Shown: positions 7,548 to 15,425 of the stretch, piece by piece
Layout: the number at the start of each line of letters is the position of its first letter
How positions within the stretch are numbered: the stretch's first letter is position 1
Source: Microcaldota archaeon
Lineage (GTDB): Archaea > Micrarchaeota > Micrarchaeia > Micrarchaeales > CABMGC01
Direction: 5' to 3'
DNA length: 33,414 bases
Assembly: GCA_028867135.1 (NCBI GenBank)
Contig: JAGWGW010000010.1
Coordinates: forward strand, 1 to 33,414
Position numbers and translations under genes: made by a program
Notes under the pieces: generated by a model
What the model saw: only the letters and a program-made list of their open reading frames with translations
Databases searched by the model: none
What the model was told of the DNA's origin: nothing

Positions 7548-7970
7548 CTACACCATTTCCTTGTAATTCAATATGTTGATCTTATACCTTTCCTTAATCA
7601 TTCTTTTGCTGTTGTTTATTTTTGTATCTTCAGTAATTAGGTCCTCCTTCAAAACTACTGCGGTCGCTACAATCACGCAATCTATATAGTCCTTAAATTG
7701 TTGCGATAACGTATATGCAACCTCTATTATCTCTGGATTGTAGAACGGCTCAACCCTGAAGCTACTGCGGATGGCCTTTATGGCATCTATTGCCAGGCTT
7801 GTCGGCAATCTCAGCTTGGCTACTTTTGCCTGAATTTCGAATAAAGATATCTGGCTTACACCCAATTCGTCGAAGGATAGGGTAGTTTTGCCGTCATCTA
7901 TGGCTCTTAACAGATCCGTGTTTATCTCTATGCCGGAAAGGCGCAATAGGTATGTGGTATCGATTATCAA
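7548..7970 (-). CDS. vapC: VapC-type PIN-domain ribonuclease toxin
   Basis: This 140-aa protein is a PIN-domain nuclease. It has the N-terminal acidic residue in MIIDTTYLL, a glutamate in ISLFEIQAK (about 45), an aspartate in KDYIDCVIVATAV (about 97), and the final acidic pair in LITEDTKI (about 113). VapC toxins cleave specific RNAs, commonly tRNAs or rRNA. The start is TTG at 7970, and the TTGA overlaps the stop of the upstream gene by four bases, typical of vapBC coupling. Codon use is AT-rich compared with the housekeeping genes around it. Confidence 0.88.
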   Translation of the reverse strand: MIIDTTYLLRLSGIEINTDLLRAIDDGKTTLSFDELGVSQISLFEIQAKVAKLRLPTSLAIDAIKAIRSSFRVEPFYNPEIIEVAYTLSQQFKDYIDCVIVATAVVLKEDLITEDTKINNSKRMIKERYKINILNYKEMV

Positions 7971-8206
7971 GATTGCACCGATTTAGACAGCTCGCGCCTG
8001 AATCTCTCAAACTGTTTCTGACTTACCTTGGCGACTGTTTTCGAATGTATGAGTTTGGTTAGGCTGTCCCTGTTTGACAAGCTTTTCTTCACTATTTTAT
8101 TCAATACCTTAGATATGGCCTTAGAGCTATTGTACTTCTCAAGGCTTTCCCTAACAAGGGCATCGTAGACATCTTTGTCCAATAACACAGTGGTCCTCCT
8201 CGTCAT
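7967..8206 (-). CDS. vapB: VapB-type antitoxin, ribbon-helix-helix
   Basis: The 79-aa product begins MTRRTTVLLDKDVYDALVRE, a ribbon-helix-helix DNA-binding start in which the TTVLLD strand contacts DNA, and continues with a charged C-terminal region (KQFERFRRELSKS) suited to binding the toxin. The ATG at 8206 is preferred over the TTG at 8212 because it opens directly onto the strand. It overlaps vapC by four bases. A nine-base inverted repeat sits just upstream over the promoter, as expected for an autoregulated antitoxin operon. Confidence 0.82.
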   Translation of the reverse strand: MTRRTTVLLDKDVYDALVRESLEKYNSSKAISKVLNKIVKKSLSNRDSLTKLIHSKTVAKVSQKQFERFRRELSKSVQS

Positions 8207-8219
8207 CAACAAACACCTA

Positions 8220-8250
8220 ATATGTTTATATGCTTAAACATATAAATATC
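8220..8250 (-). promoter_or_regulatory. vapBC promoter and probable VapB operator
   Basis: ATATGTTTA (8220-8228) and TAAACATAT (8235-8243) form a perfect nine-base inverted repeat with a six-base spacer. The minus-strand TATA box (GATATTTATA, about 8241-8250) overlaps the right arm, so a ribbon-helix-helix protein bound here would block transcription. The position, 14 to 37 bases before the ATG, fits autoregulation. Confidence 0.6.
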
Positions 8251-8255
8251 TTACG

Positions 8256-9491
8256 CTACTGCGAGAGGCTCCTTATGTCGAACCTCTCGGCTTTCGTTAT
8301 CTCGTTGAGGAGCACTGTAGCATAGCTGCCTGATGGAATCGCGAAGCCTATCTTTGCGTTGCTGTGTTTTTCATTGAATGAATATTTCATCTCTTTTATC
8401 GGCGCCAACATAACCCTGAAGGAGCCTTTCATTGACAGTTCAGGCATGCCCCTTATCTTGAAGTCCTGGGCCTTTATTTCCAGTGTTTCCATCGCTTCCT
8501 TCTCATATTCCGATATGTACTGCTCCTTAGTCTCATAGCCTATCAGCGGGGCCGCTGCAAATTCTCCATCTGTTGCATTTACCGTACTTATATCTGGGAA
8601 ACCGTAGAAATTGGCTGCACAGTGCATCTCTGACTCGAAGTCCTTGCTCCTTATCCTGCCTTCGAGTGCATTGTTGAATACCATGCTCTCCACAGCATGT
8701 ATGAACATTATCAGTATGCCCCTCGGTATCTTCCTGAGCGCATTCGCGTAGTTGTCGTACATGGCCATGTACGATATGACGCTCCTCTCTCCTTTGAGGT
8801 GCCTCGGGAAGTAGGATAGCGCGCTCTTGAAGTCCATCTCCTCTGCAAGCCTCTTCCTGGCTTCCTTTGCATCTGCGTTTGTCTCGTTCTCTGTGTCGGT
8901 CAGGTAGTGCATTGCTGCTTCCTTGAAGTCGTTCCTCATTATGCACAGGCCTACGGTCGCGTTGTTCAGCCTTGACCCGAACCTCTGCCTGTCGAAATAG
9001 TTAGGAAACCTCCCGTTGAGCTCTTCGATTATAGGCTCGATCTTTGTTGAGGCGATCTGCCTTATGGATATCTCGAATGCGTTGCCTATGTTGCTTCCCA
9101 TCTCCACTCCGTTGCTCTTCCACGCCCCGTTTATCGATATGTCCTTCAGCCTTATCCTGGTCAGCTGTTCCGGGGTTGCGCCGAAGATGCTTGCAAGCTG
9201 CACTGATATCGATGTCCTGTCCTTTGTTCCCGCATATGCTATGGATTTCCTGCCCCTCCCAGCGAGCTTTGCTATGCTTGTCAGCGCCTGTATCGTGTTC
9301 CAGTCCCTCTTCTGCAGGACCATGGTCGTGAACTTGCCCTCAGGAACCTCTTCGTCGCCCAGATCCTTGCTCGTGTAGATTTTGCCCGGTTCCAGAATTA
9401 TTCCCCTGCCGGTTATCTCCTTGACGACAAAGTCCTCTGGAACGGACTTGAGGGTGCCGCCGATGCCATTGCTCTTTGACAGGTTTTCCAT
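8256..9491 (-). CDS. truD: tRNA pseudouridine(13) synthase TruD
   Basis: This 411-aa protein is a TruD/Pus7 family enzyme that converts uridine to pseudouridine in tRNA (position 13 in bacteria). The family signature with the catalytic aspartate, SIAYAGTKDRTSISVQ (Asp near 91), is present. Other family segments are NYFDRQRFGSR (about 165), the N-terminal VPEDFVVKEI, and the closing SGSYATVLLNEI. Length is normal for an archaeal TruD. The gene is divergent from the proline-dehydrogenase-like gene with 68 bases between them. A minus-strand TTATTATAATC near 9503-9513 could be part of its promoter, although it is close to the ATG. Base composition matches the chromosomal backbone. Confidence 0.95.
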   Translation of the reverse strand: MENLSKSNGIGGTLKSVPEDFVVKEITGRGIILEPGKIYTSKDLGDEEVPEGKFTTMVLQKRDWNTIQALTSIAKLAGRGRKSIAYAGTKDRTSISVQLASIFGATPEQLTRIRLKDISINGAWKSNGVEMGSNIGNAFEISIRQIASTKIEPIIEELNGRFPNYFDRQRFGSRLNNATVGLCIMRNDFKEAAMHYLTDTENETNADAKEARKRLAEEMDFKSALSYFPRHLKGERSVISYMAMYDNYANALRKIPRGILIMFIHAVESMVFNNALEGRIRSKDFESEMHCAANFYGFPDISTVNATDGEFAAAPLIGYETKEQYISEYEKEAMETLEIKAQDFKIRGMPELSMKGSFRVMLAPIKEMKYSFNEKHSNAKIGFAIPSGSYATVLLNEITKAERFDIRSLSQ

Positions 9492-9559
9492 GCAACCATT
9501 CGATTATAATAAGGATTAAATTCGATTGATACATATTATAGCTTGCATTTGACTGTTTA

Positions 9560-10387
9560 GTGGTGATTCGCTTGGCAGAGGAGCCGATACTTGAAAGGGT
9601 CATGGAAAGGCTGATGGAGAAGCACATATCAGGCACCACCATGAGCTCGGCCCTGGACAAGGCCAAGGAGGCCAACAAGAACAGCATGATAGCCTCGATC
9701 AACTTCCTCAGCGCCGATGTCACCGACAGGTCGAAGGCAAGGTACGTCATGACAACGTATGCTGAGATGATAAGGAGGATATCGAGGTTCGGGATCAACG
9801 CCTCGATACAGGTGCCCCTCGACCAGATAGGCATGAAGGTGGGAAGGGATGTCGCGTACGGCAACCTCTCGGAGCTGCTGAAGATAGGGAATCGGCATGG
9901 CGTATTCGTTTGGGCCGAGGTGCGCGACAGCAGCGAGAGCCTTGACGAGTTCGACGACGCGAGGGGCTTCGGGGTGGCGTTCCACGACGACAAGGCCGAG
10001 AGGTACCTGAGGGAGTACAGGGGATTGAGGGCGTTCAAGATCATCTTCAGGGAGAAGGAGTACAGGGGCAAGGACTACTACGAAAGGATCGCGAAGAGCG
10101 TGACAAAGGGCAGGAGGAGCCACATGACGCCTGTGCTTTCGTCGCTACCTGAGAAGGCATTCTGGCAGCTGCTCAGGAGCACCTCTAGCGAAAGGAATTT
10201 AATCTTTGAATTTAGACTAGGTTATAGCAACAGCAGCATAAAGAAAGCCCTCAAGAAGGGTGCCAAACTCTGTGTTTTTGTTCCTTTCGGAAAGGACTGG
10301 GCAAGATATGCGATGAACAACGTGCCAGAAGGGTATATGCGCTTCCTCGCAGGAAGGCTGCTGAACGAGAACAAGCCTGGTGCTTGA
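9560..10387 (+). CDS. proline dehydrogenase-like protein, divergent
   Basis: The 275-aa protein has the outline of a monofunctional proline dehydrogenase: INASIQVPLDQIG, a GVFVWAEVRDSSES strand matching the usual GVFVWIDMEDSS region, a FEFRLGYS segment matching FEFQMLYG, and VFVPFGKDWARYAM matching VYVPYGTDWYGY. The enzyme family oxidises proline using a flavin. The last motif, normally R-R-x-x-E that binds the proline carboxylate, reads GRLLNE, so the first arginine is a glycine. Substrate may therefore differ. Start candidates are GTG 9560, GTG 9563 and TTG 9572; a TATTATAG near 9535-9542 favours the later ones. It overlaps the next gene by eight bases and opens a tight operon. No proline-5-carboxylate dehydrogenase is nearby. 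Confidence 0.6.
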   Translation: MVIRLAEEPILERVMERLMEKHISGTTMSSALDKAKEANKNSMIASINFLSADVTDRSKARYVMTTYAEMIRRISRFGINASIQVPLDQIGMKVGRDVAYGNLSELLKIGNRHGVFVWAEVRDSSESLDEFDDARGFGVAFHDDKAERYLREYRGLRAFKIIFREKEYRGKDYYERIAKSVTKGRRSHMTPVLSSLPEKAFWQLLRSTSSERNLIFEFRLGYSNSSIKKALKKGAKLCVFVPFGKDWARYAMNNVPEGYMRFLAGRLLNENKPGA

Positions 10388-11372
10388 TTTGAAGAATGCG
10401 CAAAACGCGCCTAAAGTGAAAGGCAAGAAGACAGTATTCATAACAGGGTCAACGGGCAGGCTGGGAAGGAGGCTCGTGGAGGGGCTGCTGCTGCACGGCT
10501 ACACAGTCAAGGCTCTCGCGGAGAAGCAGAGCTTCCTCATGGACATGCCCAGCGGGATAGTGCCTTATGTCGGCGACATAGGCGACAGGAGGATACTGAA
10601 GGAGGCTAGCGAGGGGGCTGACATAGCCATACACCTTGCCGCAATAGTCAGCGAGTACAAGGCGTATACGGACAAGCTCATGGAGGTGAATGTCAAGGGC
10701 ACTGAGAATGTCATAGACGCGTGCATATCCAACGGCGTGGGCCGCATCATATTCTCCAGCACCATCGACGTGTATGGAAGGAAAAGGAGCGGGGCGCTGA
10801 CTGAAAGCGTGGCGCCCAAGCCTTCAGACAAGTACGGCTACAGCAAGATGATTGCAGAGGAGAGGATAATGGACCACAAGGGCCAGCTGAGCCCCACGAT
10901 ATTCAGGATGGCTGCGATCTACGGCCCCGGGTTCGAGAGCGCGTATTTCAAGGTGTTCAGGGCCATACAGGCAGGCAAGGCAGCGATAATAGGGGATGGC
11001 CTGAACCGCATAGCGGTGCTGCACGTGAACGACTGCGTCAACGCGTTCATGCTCGCTGTCGAGAACGAGAAGGCTTCAGGCAGCATATACAACGTGAGCG
11101 ACGGGAAGCCGTACACGCAGAAGATGCTCTTCGACATGGCAGCCGAGATGCTGCACGCTGAGAAGCCGAACAGGCACGTGGGCGAGCTTGTCGCAAGGTT
11201 CGTTGCGAAGAGCAGGGACATAGACAGCGACGAGTTCAGGTTCATAACCAGCGACAGGGATGTCGACATAAGCAGGATAAGGAACGAGCTCGGCTTCGAG
11301 CCTAAGGTGAGCATAAAGCAGGGCATGCTCGAGCTAATAAACATGTTCGTGAATATGAAAGATGGCAGATGA
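10380..11372 (+). CDS. NAD(P)-dependent extended SDR epimerase/dehydratase
   Basis: This 330-aa protein is an extended short-chain dehydrogenase. The Rossmann glycine motif is FITGSTGRLGRRL (about 20-32), the catalytic triad residues lie in FSSTIDVYG (about 125) and DKYGYSKMIAEE (Tyr-x-x-x-Lys), and a substrate-side segment is FRMAAIYGPG. Related enzymes epimerise or dehydrate nucleotide sugars, or reduce small ketones and flavonoid-like compounds, so the substrate cannot be fixed. The GTG start at 10380 overlaps the upstream gene by eight bases, and the stop overlaps the GGGP synthase start by four bases. That placement suggests co-expression with membrane-lipid or surface-sugar synthesis. 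Confidence 0.85.
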   Translation: MLDLKNAQNAPKVKGKKTVFITGSTGRLGRRLVEGLLLHGYTVKALAEKQSFLMDMPSGIVPYVGDIGDRRILKEASEGADIAIHLAAIVSEYKAYTDKLMEVNVKGTENVIDACISNGVGRIIFSSTIDVYGRKRSGALTESVAPKPSDKYGYSKMIAEERIMDHKGQLSPTIFRMAAIYGPGFESAYFKVFRAIQAGKAAIIGDGLNRIAVLHVNDCVNAFMLAVENEKASGSIYNVSDGKPYTQKMLFDMAAEMLHAEKPNRHVGELVARFVAKSRDIDSDEFRFITSDRDVDISRIRNELGFEPKVSIKQGMLELINMFVNMKDGR

Positions 11373-12169
11373 CTATGGACGGCAAAATCGGAAAGGTAGA
11401 GAGATACATATATGAAAGGCTGGAGAAGAAGGGGGCGCTTCTCTTCACGCTCGTGGATCCTGTCGACTATGAGACCCCCGATGACGCGATAAGGACAGCT
11501 GTCAGTGCGGAGGCAGGAGGAGCCGATGTGATACTCATGGGAGGCAGCATAGGCGCGCAGGGGGAGCTGCTAGATTACGTTACAAAGGAGGCGAAGAAGA
11601 AGCTCAGCGTTCCTGTGGTCCTGTTCCCTGGAAACATTGCGACGCTGACCAAATACGCTGATGCCGTTTACTTCATGTCATTGCTCAATGCAAGGAATAC
11701 TTACTGGATAACGCACGCGCAGATGCTCGCCGCGCCTCTCATAAAGCAGTTGGAGATAGAGCCGCTGCCCATAGGGTATGTAGTCGTTGCGCCTGGAGGG
11801 ACGGTCGGCTGGGTCGGCGACGTGAACCTCGTCCCAAGGGAGAAGCCGAAGATAGCGGCGGCCCTGGCGCTGGCTGGAGAGCTGCTCGGAAACAGGATAA
11901 TAGTTACTGATGTTGGGTCGAACCCGCAGCTGCAGGGATACGGGCCCGTGCCTCCGGAGATGATAAGGGCCGTGAAGAGCGCGATAACCGTCCCTTACGT
12001 TGTTGCAGGGGGCATAAGCGATGAGAAATCGCTCAAGGAGACGCTGACAAGCGGGGCTGACATAGTGCAGATAGGCACCGCTATAGAAAAGGCGGACGAT
12101 GCGAAGGGGCGCACCGCATTCTTTTCAAGGATAATCAAGGAGCAGGGACTGAAGAAGCTCAGGAAATAG
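11369..12169 (+). CDS. (S)-3-O-geranylgeranylglyceryl phosphate synthase
   Basis: GGGP synthase makes the first ether bond of archaeal lipids, joining geranylgeranyl diphosphate to sn-glycerol 1-phosphate at the membrane surface. The 266-aa TIM-barrel shows LFTLVDPVDYETPDDAI near the start, VILMGGSIG, VPVVLFPGN, GYVVVAPGGTVGWVGD, VVAGGIS and ADIVQIGTAIE, which together form the phosphate-binding and prenyl-groove signature. Length is typical. The ATG at 11369 overlaps the stop of the SDR gene by four bases (ATGA); the ATG at 11375 is an alternative. This gene is the clearest sign that the host is an archaeon. Confidence 0.95.
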   Translation: MTMDGKIGKVERYIYERLEKKGALLFTLVDPVDYETPDDAIRTAVSAEAGGADVILMGGSIGAQGELLDYVTKEAKKKLSVPVVLFPGNIATLTKYADAVYFMSLLNARNTYWITHAQMLAAPLIKQLEIEPLPIGYVVVAPGGTVGWVGDVNLVPREKPKIAAALALAGELLGNRIIVTDVGSNPQLQGYGPVPPEMIRAVKSAITVPYVVAGGISDEKSLKETLTSGADIVQIGTAIEKADDAKGRTAFFSRIIKEQGLKKLRK

Positions 12170-12183
12170 CGTTTGCTGGTTTT

Positions 12184-13290
12184 ATGCGAGAGCTTTCTGC
12201 GATAGAGCTAAAGGTGGTAGTGGACGGCATGGGCAGCGTGCTGGCAAACGGATACGTAAGGAAGTTCTACGAGCTTGGCAGGGATGCGTTCAGGATCGCA
12301 TTCTACAGCAACCAAAACAATTACATATTATATGCAAAGCTCGCAAGGGTCATGAACCTCTCCGAGTTCGCCGAAGAAGCCGGAGAGGCCACGCAGTTCG
12401 CGGTTGCGATGAGGAAGAGGATCGAGAACGCGAAGGTGCTGGGCATTTCGCAGAAGGGATCGGACAGGATAGTCATCGTAGGGCTTGAAGCGGCTGGGAA
12501 GCGGTACAACCTCATAATCGAGATGTTCGGCAAGGGAAACGTGGTCCTGACTGATGACAATTCTGTGATAGAGCTCTGCTACAAGAGGCTCAGGTATGCG
12601 GACAGGGCGATAGGCCCAAAGCTAAAGTACGAGTTTCCAAGGAGCTCGAGCTACGCCTTCGAGGAATTGAGTGGAGAGAAACTGATGGATGTTGCCGCGC
12701 TTGCCGCGAAGGAGGATTCGAAGATGATAGTCGCTTTGTCAAAGTACATAAACATAGGGCCGCTCTACATGGAGGACATAATACTGAGGACAGGGCTGAA
12801 CCCCAGGGAGAGGCTGAAAGAGGATGAAATTCCTGCGATTGCTGAGGAGCTGGCCCGGTTTTTCGAGAGGCTGAAGCACATAGAGCCGAGAGCCTACATC
12901 GAGAACGGGAAGATCGTTGACTATTCGATAACTGAGATACGGAAATACAGGTCATTGGAATCGAAGCCGTATGATAGCATAGACAGGATGCTTGACGAGC
13001 TGTGCATGGACGAGAGAGGCGCTGTTGAGGATCCCAGGAAGAAGCAGGTGGAAGAGATTGACGCAAACATAAGGAAGCAGGTGGAACTCTCCGTGTCGAT
13101 GAAAAAGGATTCTGAGGATTACGCAAACACTGCAAGGAAGATATATGAGAACATGGGCATGATAAATTCAATCATAGGCTACTTCAAAAGCAGGAAGGGA
13201 GTGACGCTGCAGGATTTGAGGAATGAGTTCGGGAACATGGTAAAGGAGCTCGACCTGAAGAGGAAAACGGTGAAGATAGAGGTGGATTGA
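12184..13290 (+). CDS. NFACT-N domain protein (NEMF/Rqc2/RqcH relative) lacking NFACT-R
   Basis: NFACT proteins bind tRNA on stalled large ribosomal subunits and add C-terminal tails. This 368-aa protein opens with the NFACT-N domain (MRELSAIELKVVVDGMG, then NGYVRKFYELGRDAFRIAF), keeps the conserved Asp-Arg pair in QKGSDRIVIVG (94-95), continues through FGKGNVVLTDD and a helical region (about 190-240), and ends in a coiled coil (about 280-330). Full-length archaeal relatives are usually about 600 residues or more and continue into NFACT-R. Here translation stops where that domain would begin. The RNase Z gene overlaps the stop by one base, so the missing domain is not hidden by a nearby frameshift. 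Start is ATG 12184, 14 bases after GGGP synthase. Confidence 0.85.
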   Translation: MRELSAIELKVVVDGMGSVLANGYVRKFYELGRDAFRIAFYSNQNNYILYAKLARVMNLSEFAEEAGEATQFAVAMRKRIENAKVLGISQKGSDRIVIVGLEAAGKRYNLIIEMFGKGNVVLTDDNSVIELCYKRLRYADRAIGPKLKYEFPRSSSYAFEELSGEKLMDVAALAAKEDSKMIVALSKYINIGPLYMEDIILRTGLNPRERLKEDEIPAIAEELARFFERLKHIEPRAYIENGKIVDYSITEIRKYRSLESKPYDSIDRMLDELCMDERGAVEDPRKKQVEEIDANIRKQVELSVSMKKDSEDYANTARKIYENMGMINSIIGYFKSRKGVTLQDLRNEFGNMVKELDLKRKTVKIEVD

Positions 13291-14183
13291 TGGAGATCAA
13301 GGTCATAATGCTCGGCACTTCCGGATCCTCGCCTACGAAGACAAGGGGCCTGCCGAGCGTTGCGGTCATATACGAGGGGGAGGTGCTCCTGTTCGACTGC
13401 GGCGAGGGAACGCAGACCCAGATGCTGAAATACGGGGTCAATTCTGCAAGGATGAAGGCCATGTTCATAAGCCATGCCCATGGCGATCACATCATAGGAA
13501 TCGCGGGGCTTGTAAGGACCATGGCCCTCAATGGCAGGAAGAATCCACTGACGATATTCGTTCCGAAGGGATATGAGAGCGTGATAAGGCCGCTGCTATC
13601 CTTTGATAGGGCGATGCTCGGATACGATGTCGATATAAAAGGAATAGGCACCGGAAAGGCGTACAGCGGCAAGGGATTTGAGGTATCCTCGTTCAGGCTG
13701 AACCACACGGTCCCGACCCTCGGCTATGCGTTCAAAGAGAATGACAGGAGGAGGTTCCTGAAGGAGAAATGCGCCAAGCTCGGGATAAAAGGCACAATGT
13801 ATTCGGAGCTGGAGAGGAAAGGAAAGATAAGGATAGGAAAGAGGGCAATAAGGATAGAGGACGTCACGGTGCCGAAGGTCGGCAAGAAAATCGTCTATGC
13901 GACGGATACGAGGCCTGTAGCTGCGACCGTGAAAGCGTCCAAGGGGGCCGACCTGCTAATCCATGAGTCCTCTTATTCTGATAGGGAGAGGAAACTCGCA
14001 ACCGAAAGGAAGCATTCGACTGCGGCAGAGGTCGCAGGCATTGCGAAGAGGGCCGGGGTGAGGAGGCTCGTGCTGACGCACATAAGCGCAAGATACAAGG
14101 ACAGCGATGTCCTTGAAAAGGAGGCGAGGAAATTGTTCAAGAACACGGCAGCGGCAACAGACGGTTATATTATAACGGTTTGA
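13290..14183 (+). CDS. rnz: ribonuclease Z (tRNA 3' endonuclease)
   Basis: RNase Z cuts the 3' trailer from tRNA precursors. This 297-aa beta-lactamase-fold protein has MLGTSGSSPT at the start, the metal-binding FISHAHGDHI motif (H-x-H-x-D-H), SFRLNHTVPTLGYAF with a further histidine, IVYATDTRP (aspartate ligand) and LVLTHISARY (last histidine). Length is standard. ATG 13290 shares one base with the previous stop (TGATG), so it is preferred to the TTG at 13287. A tRNA-Val gene begins 19 bases after its stop, so the messenger probably carries a substrate of the enzyme that it encodes. Confidence 0.95.
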   Translation: MEIKVIMLGTSGSSPTKTRGLPSVAVIYEGEVLLFDCGEGTQTQMLKYGVNSARMKAMFISHAHGDHIIGIAGLVRTMALNGRKNPLTIFVPKGYESVIRPLLSFDRAMLGYDVDIKGIGTGKAYSGKGFEVSSFRLNHTVPTLGYAFKENDRRRFLKEKCAKLGIKGTMYSELERKGKIRIGKRAIRIEDVTVPKVGKKIVYATDTRPVAATVKASKGADLLIHESSYSDRERKLATERKHSTAAEVAGIAKRAGVRRLVLTHISARYKDSDVLEKEARKLFKNTAAATDGYIITV

Positions 14184-14202
14184 CATTACATTTTGCATTT
14201 GA

Positions 14203-14273
14203 GGAGGCATAGTCTAATGGTAGGACATCGCCTTTACACGGCGAGGGCCTGGGTTCGATTCCCTGTGCCTCCA
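14203..14273 (+). tRNA. tRNA-Val (anticodon UAC)
   Basis: The acceptor stem GGAGGCA pairs fully with TGCCTCC, followed by A73. The anticodon stem TCGCC/GGCGA encloses TTTACAC with anticodon TAC at 14235-14237. The T-arm is CTGGG, loop TTCGATT, CCCTG, with one T-T mismatch at pair 50-64. The variable loop has four bases. No intron and no encoded CCA. It lies 19 bases downstream of rnz on the same strand. Confidence 0.93.
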
Positions 14274-14317
14274 TTGAATAATTCAGGTAGGCTTCTTCAG
14301 CGGACATTCCCAAGTAA

Positions 14318-14327
14318 TATATAAATA
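14318..14327 (+). promoter_or_regulatory. TATA box of the cold-shock gene
   Basis: TATATAAATA is a near-ideal archaeal TATA box. Initiation about 25 bases on (near 14348) leaves a short leader with an AGTGAT ribosome site before the ATG at 14362. Confidence 0.6.
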
Positions 14328-14361
14328 GCGCTTCATAAAGAATATAGAATAAAGTGATAGT

Positions 14362-14553
14362 ATGAAAGGAAAAGTAAAGATGTTTAACGCGGAGCGTGGC
14401 TTCGGGTTCATCACAGGAGACGACGGGAAGGACGTGTACGTGCACAAAACCGCAATTGAGGGCGGTGCGACCCTCATGGTCGGCGACGCTGTAGAATACG
14501 AGGTCGAGGCCGGCGAGCGCGGACCGCGTGCAAAGAACGTCAAGAAGATCTGA
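14362..14553 (+). CDS. cold-shock domain protein
   Basis: The 63-aa product is a complete single cold-shock domain: MKGKVKMFNAERGFGFITGD contains RNP1 (GFGFIT) and DVYVHKTAI matches RNP2. These small beta-barrels bind single-stranded RNA or DNA and melt structure in transcripts. Size and motifs match bacterial CspA. Cold-shock domain proteins occur in only part of the Archaea, so an old acquisition from bacteria is possible, although base composition is like the surrounding genes. It has its own strong TATA box and appears to be a single-gene unit. Confidence 0.93.
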   Translation: MKGKVKMFNAERGFGFITGDDGKDVYVHKTAIEGGATLMVGDAVEYEVEAGERGPRAKNVKKI

Positions 14554-14639
14554 AAGCATTCGTGAATCAAAGGGGATGTTTTTCTAACACCCTAGCTGAG
14601 CCTTGGTAGCAGAGCTCATCGGGACTTTCATGCACTTGG

Positions 14640-15332
14640 TCAAAGGCCGGTCGAGGAGGTCTGGGGCTGTGGAAGCTGCGGCGATGCCTTCTGCTTCACC
14701 TCGTTAATGAGCTTTGTGTACTTTTCCTTCCTTGAGTTGAGCCTCTGCCCTTTCGCCATGCTCTTGGAAAGCGTCCTTTTCATCACGCTTATCCTCTTCC
14801 TCATGAAAATCCTGAATATGTGCCTTTCCGTCGTCTTCAGCCTTGCCATAATTGCGTCCGATTTCCTTCCGTGCCTCTCTATTATCCTGTTGTAGATGCC
14901 CACCCTCTTTTCAAGATCCTTGGAGAGCAGCTCGAAGTATCTCTGCGCCGATCCGAGGTTCCTCGTCTTGGCTGTCAGCCCTATCATGAGGAGGTTCGCG
15001 AGCTCCTTGTCGAGGAGGTTGCTGTACCCTATCGCCATCGATTCCATGAGCTTGAGATACGCCCTGAAGTCGTCCTTGGACATGTGCTTGGCGTTGGCCA
15101 TTATGCTTGGTATGCACAGCGCCTCGTAATCGTAGCCGTTCAGTATGCCGTACATGTTCGATGCGTGCTGCTCTATCTCCTCCATTATCTTTTTGTTGGC
15201 GTGCCTCTCTGTTGAGTCCATCTTGGACTGCCAGTTGTTCCTTATGACGCTCTTTAGTATGCTCTCGTCGAGCCTCTGGTTGCTTGCTTTCCTTGAGGCA
15301 TCGCTGCTGCTGGCATTCAGGACATTGCTCAT
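14640..15332 (-). CDS. hypothetical helical basic protein next to TPR-AAA ATPase
   Basis: I do not recognise this 230-aa protein. It is predicted by eye to be almost entirely helical, with acidic/basic heptad-like stretches (ERHANKKIMEEIEQHASNMY near 42, then RYFELLSKDLEKRVGIYNRI near 133) and a strongly basic part (HIFRIFMRKRISVMKRTLSK, about 170-190). It ends in a Pro/Gln/Ser tail. No signal peptide or membrane helix is seen. It lies 93 bases downstream of the AAA ATPase gene on the same strand, with a possible separate TATA (CTTTAAAAG near 15400). Size, helicity and neighbour would suit a polymer-forming substrate of a Vps4-like ATPase, but I see no ESCRT-III signature, so this is only a hypothesis. 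Confidence 0.7.
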   Translation of the reverse strand: MSNVLNASSSDASRKASNQRLDESILKSVIRNNWQSKMDSTERHANKKIMEEIEQHASNMYGILNGYDYEALCIPSIMANAKHMSKDDFRAYLKLMESMAIGYSNLLDKELANLLMIGLTAKTRNLGSAQRYFELLSKDLEKRVGIYNRIIERHGRKSDAIMARLKTTERHIFRIFMRKRISVMKRTLSKSMAKGQRLNSRKEKYTKLINEVKQKASPQLPQPQTSSTGL

Positions 15333-15425
15333 ATCATCAGACTGGTCGTCTTTTTCAGCCGTGCTGGAAGCTGATGAAAGAGATAATGCATTGCATGCTT
15401 TTAAAGGCTTGCGAGATCCGGCATC

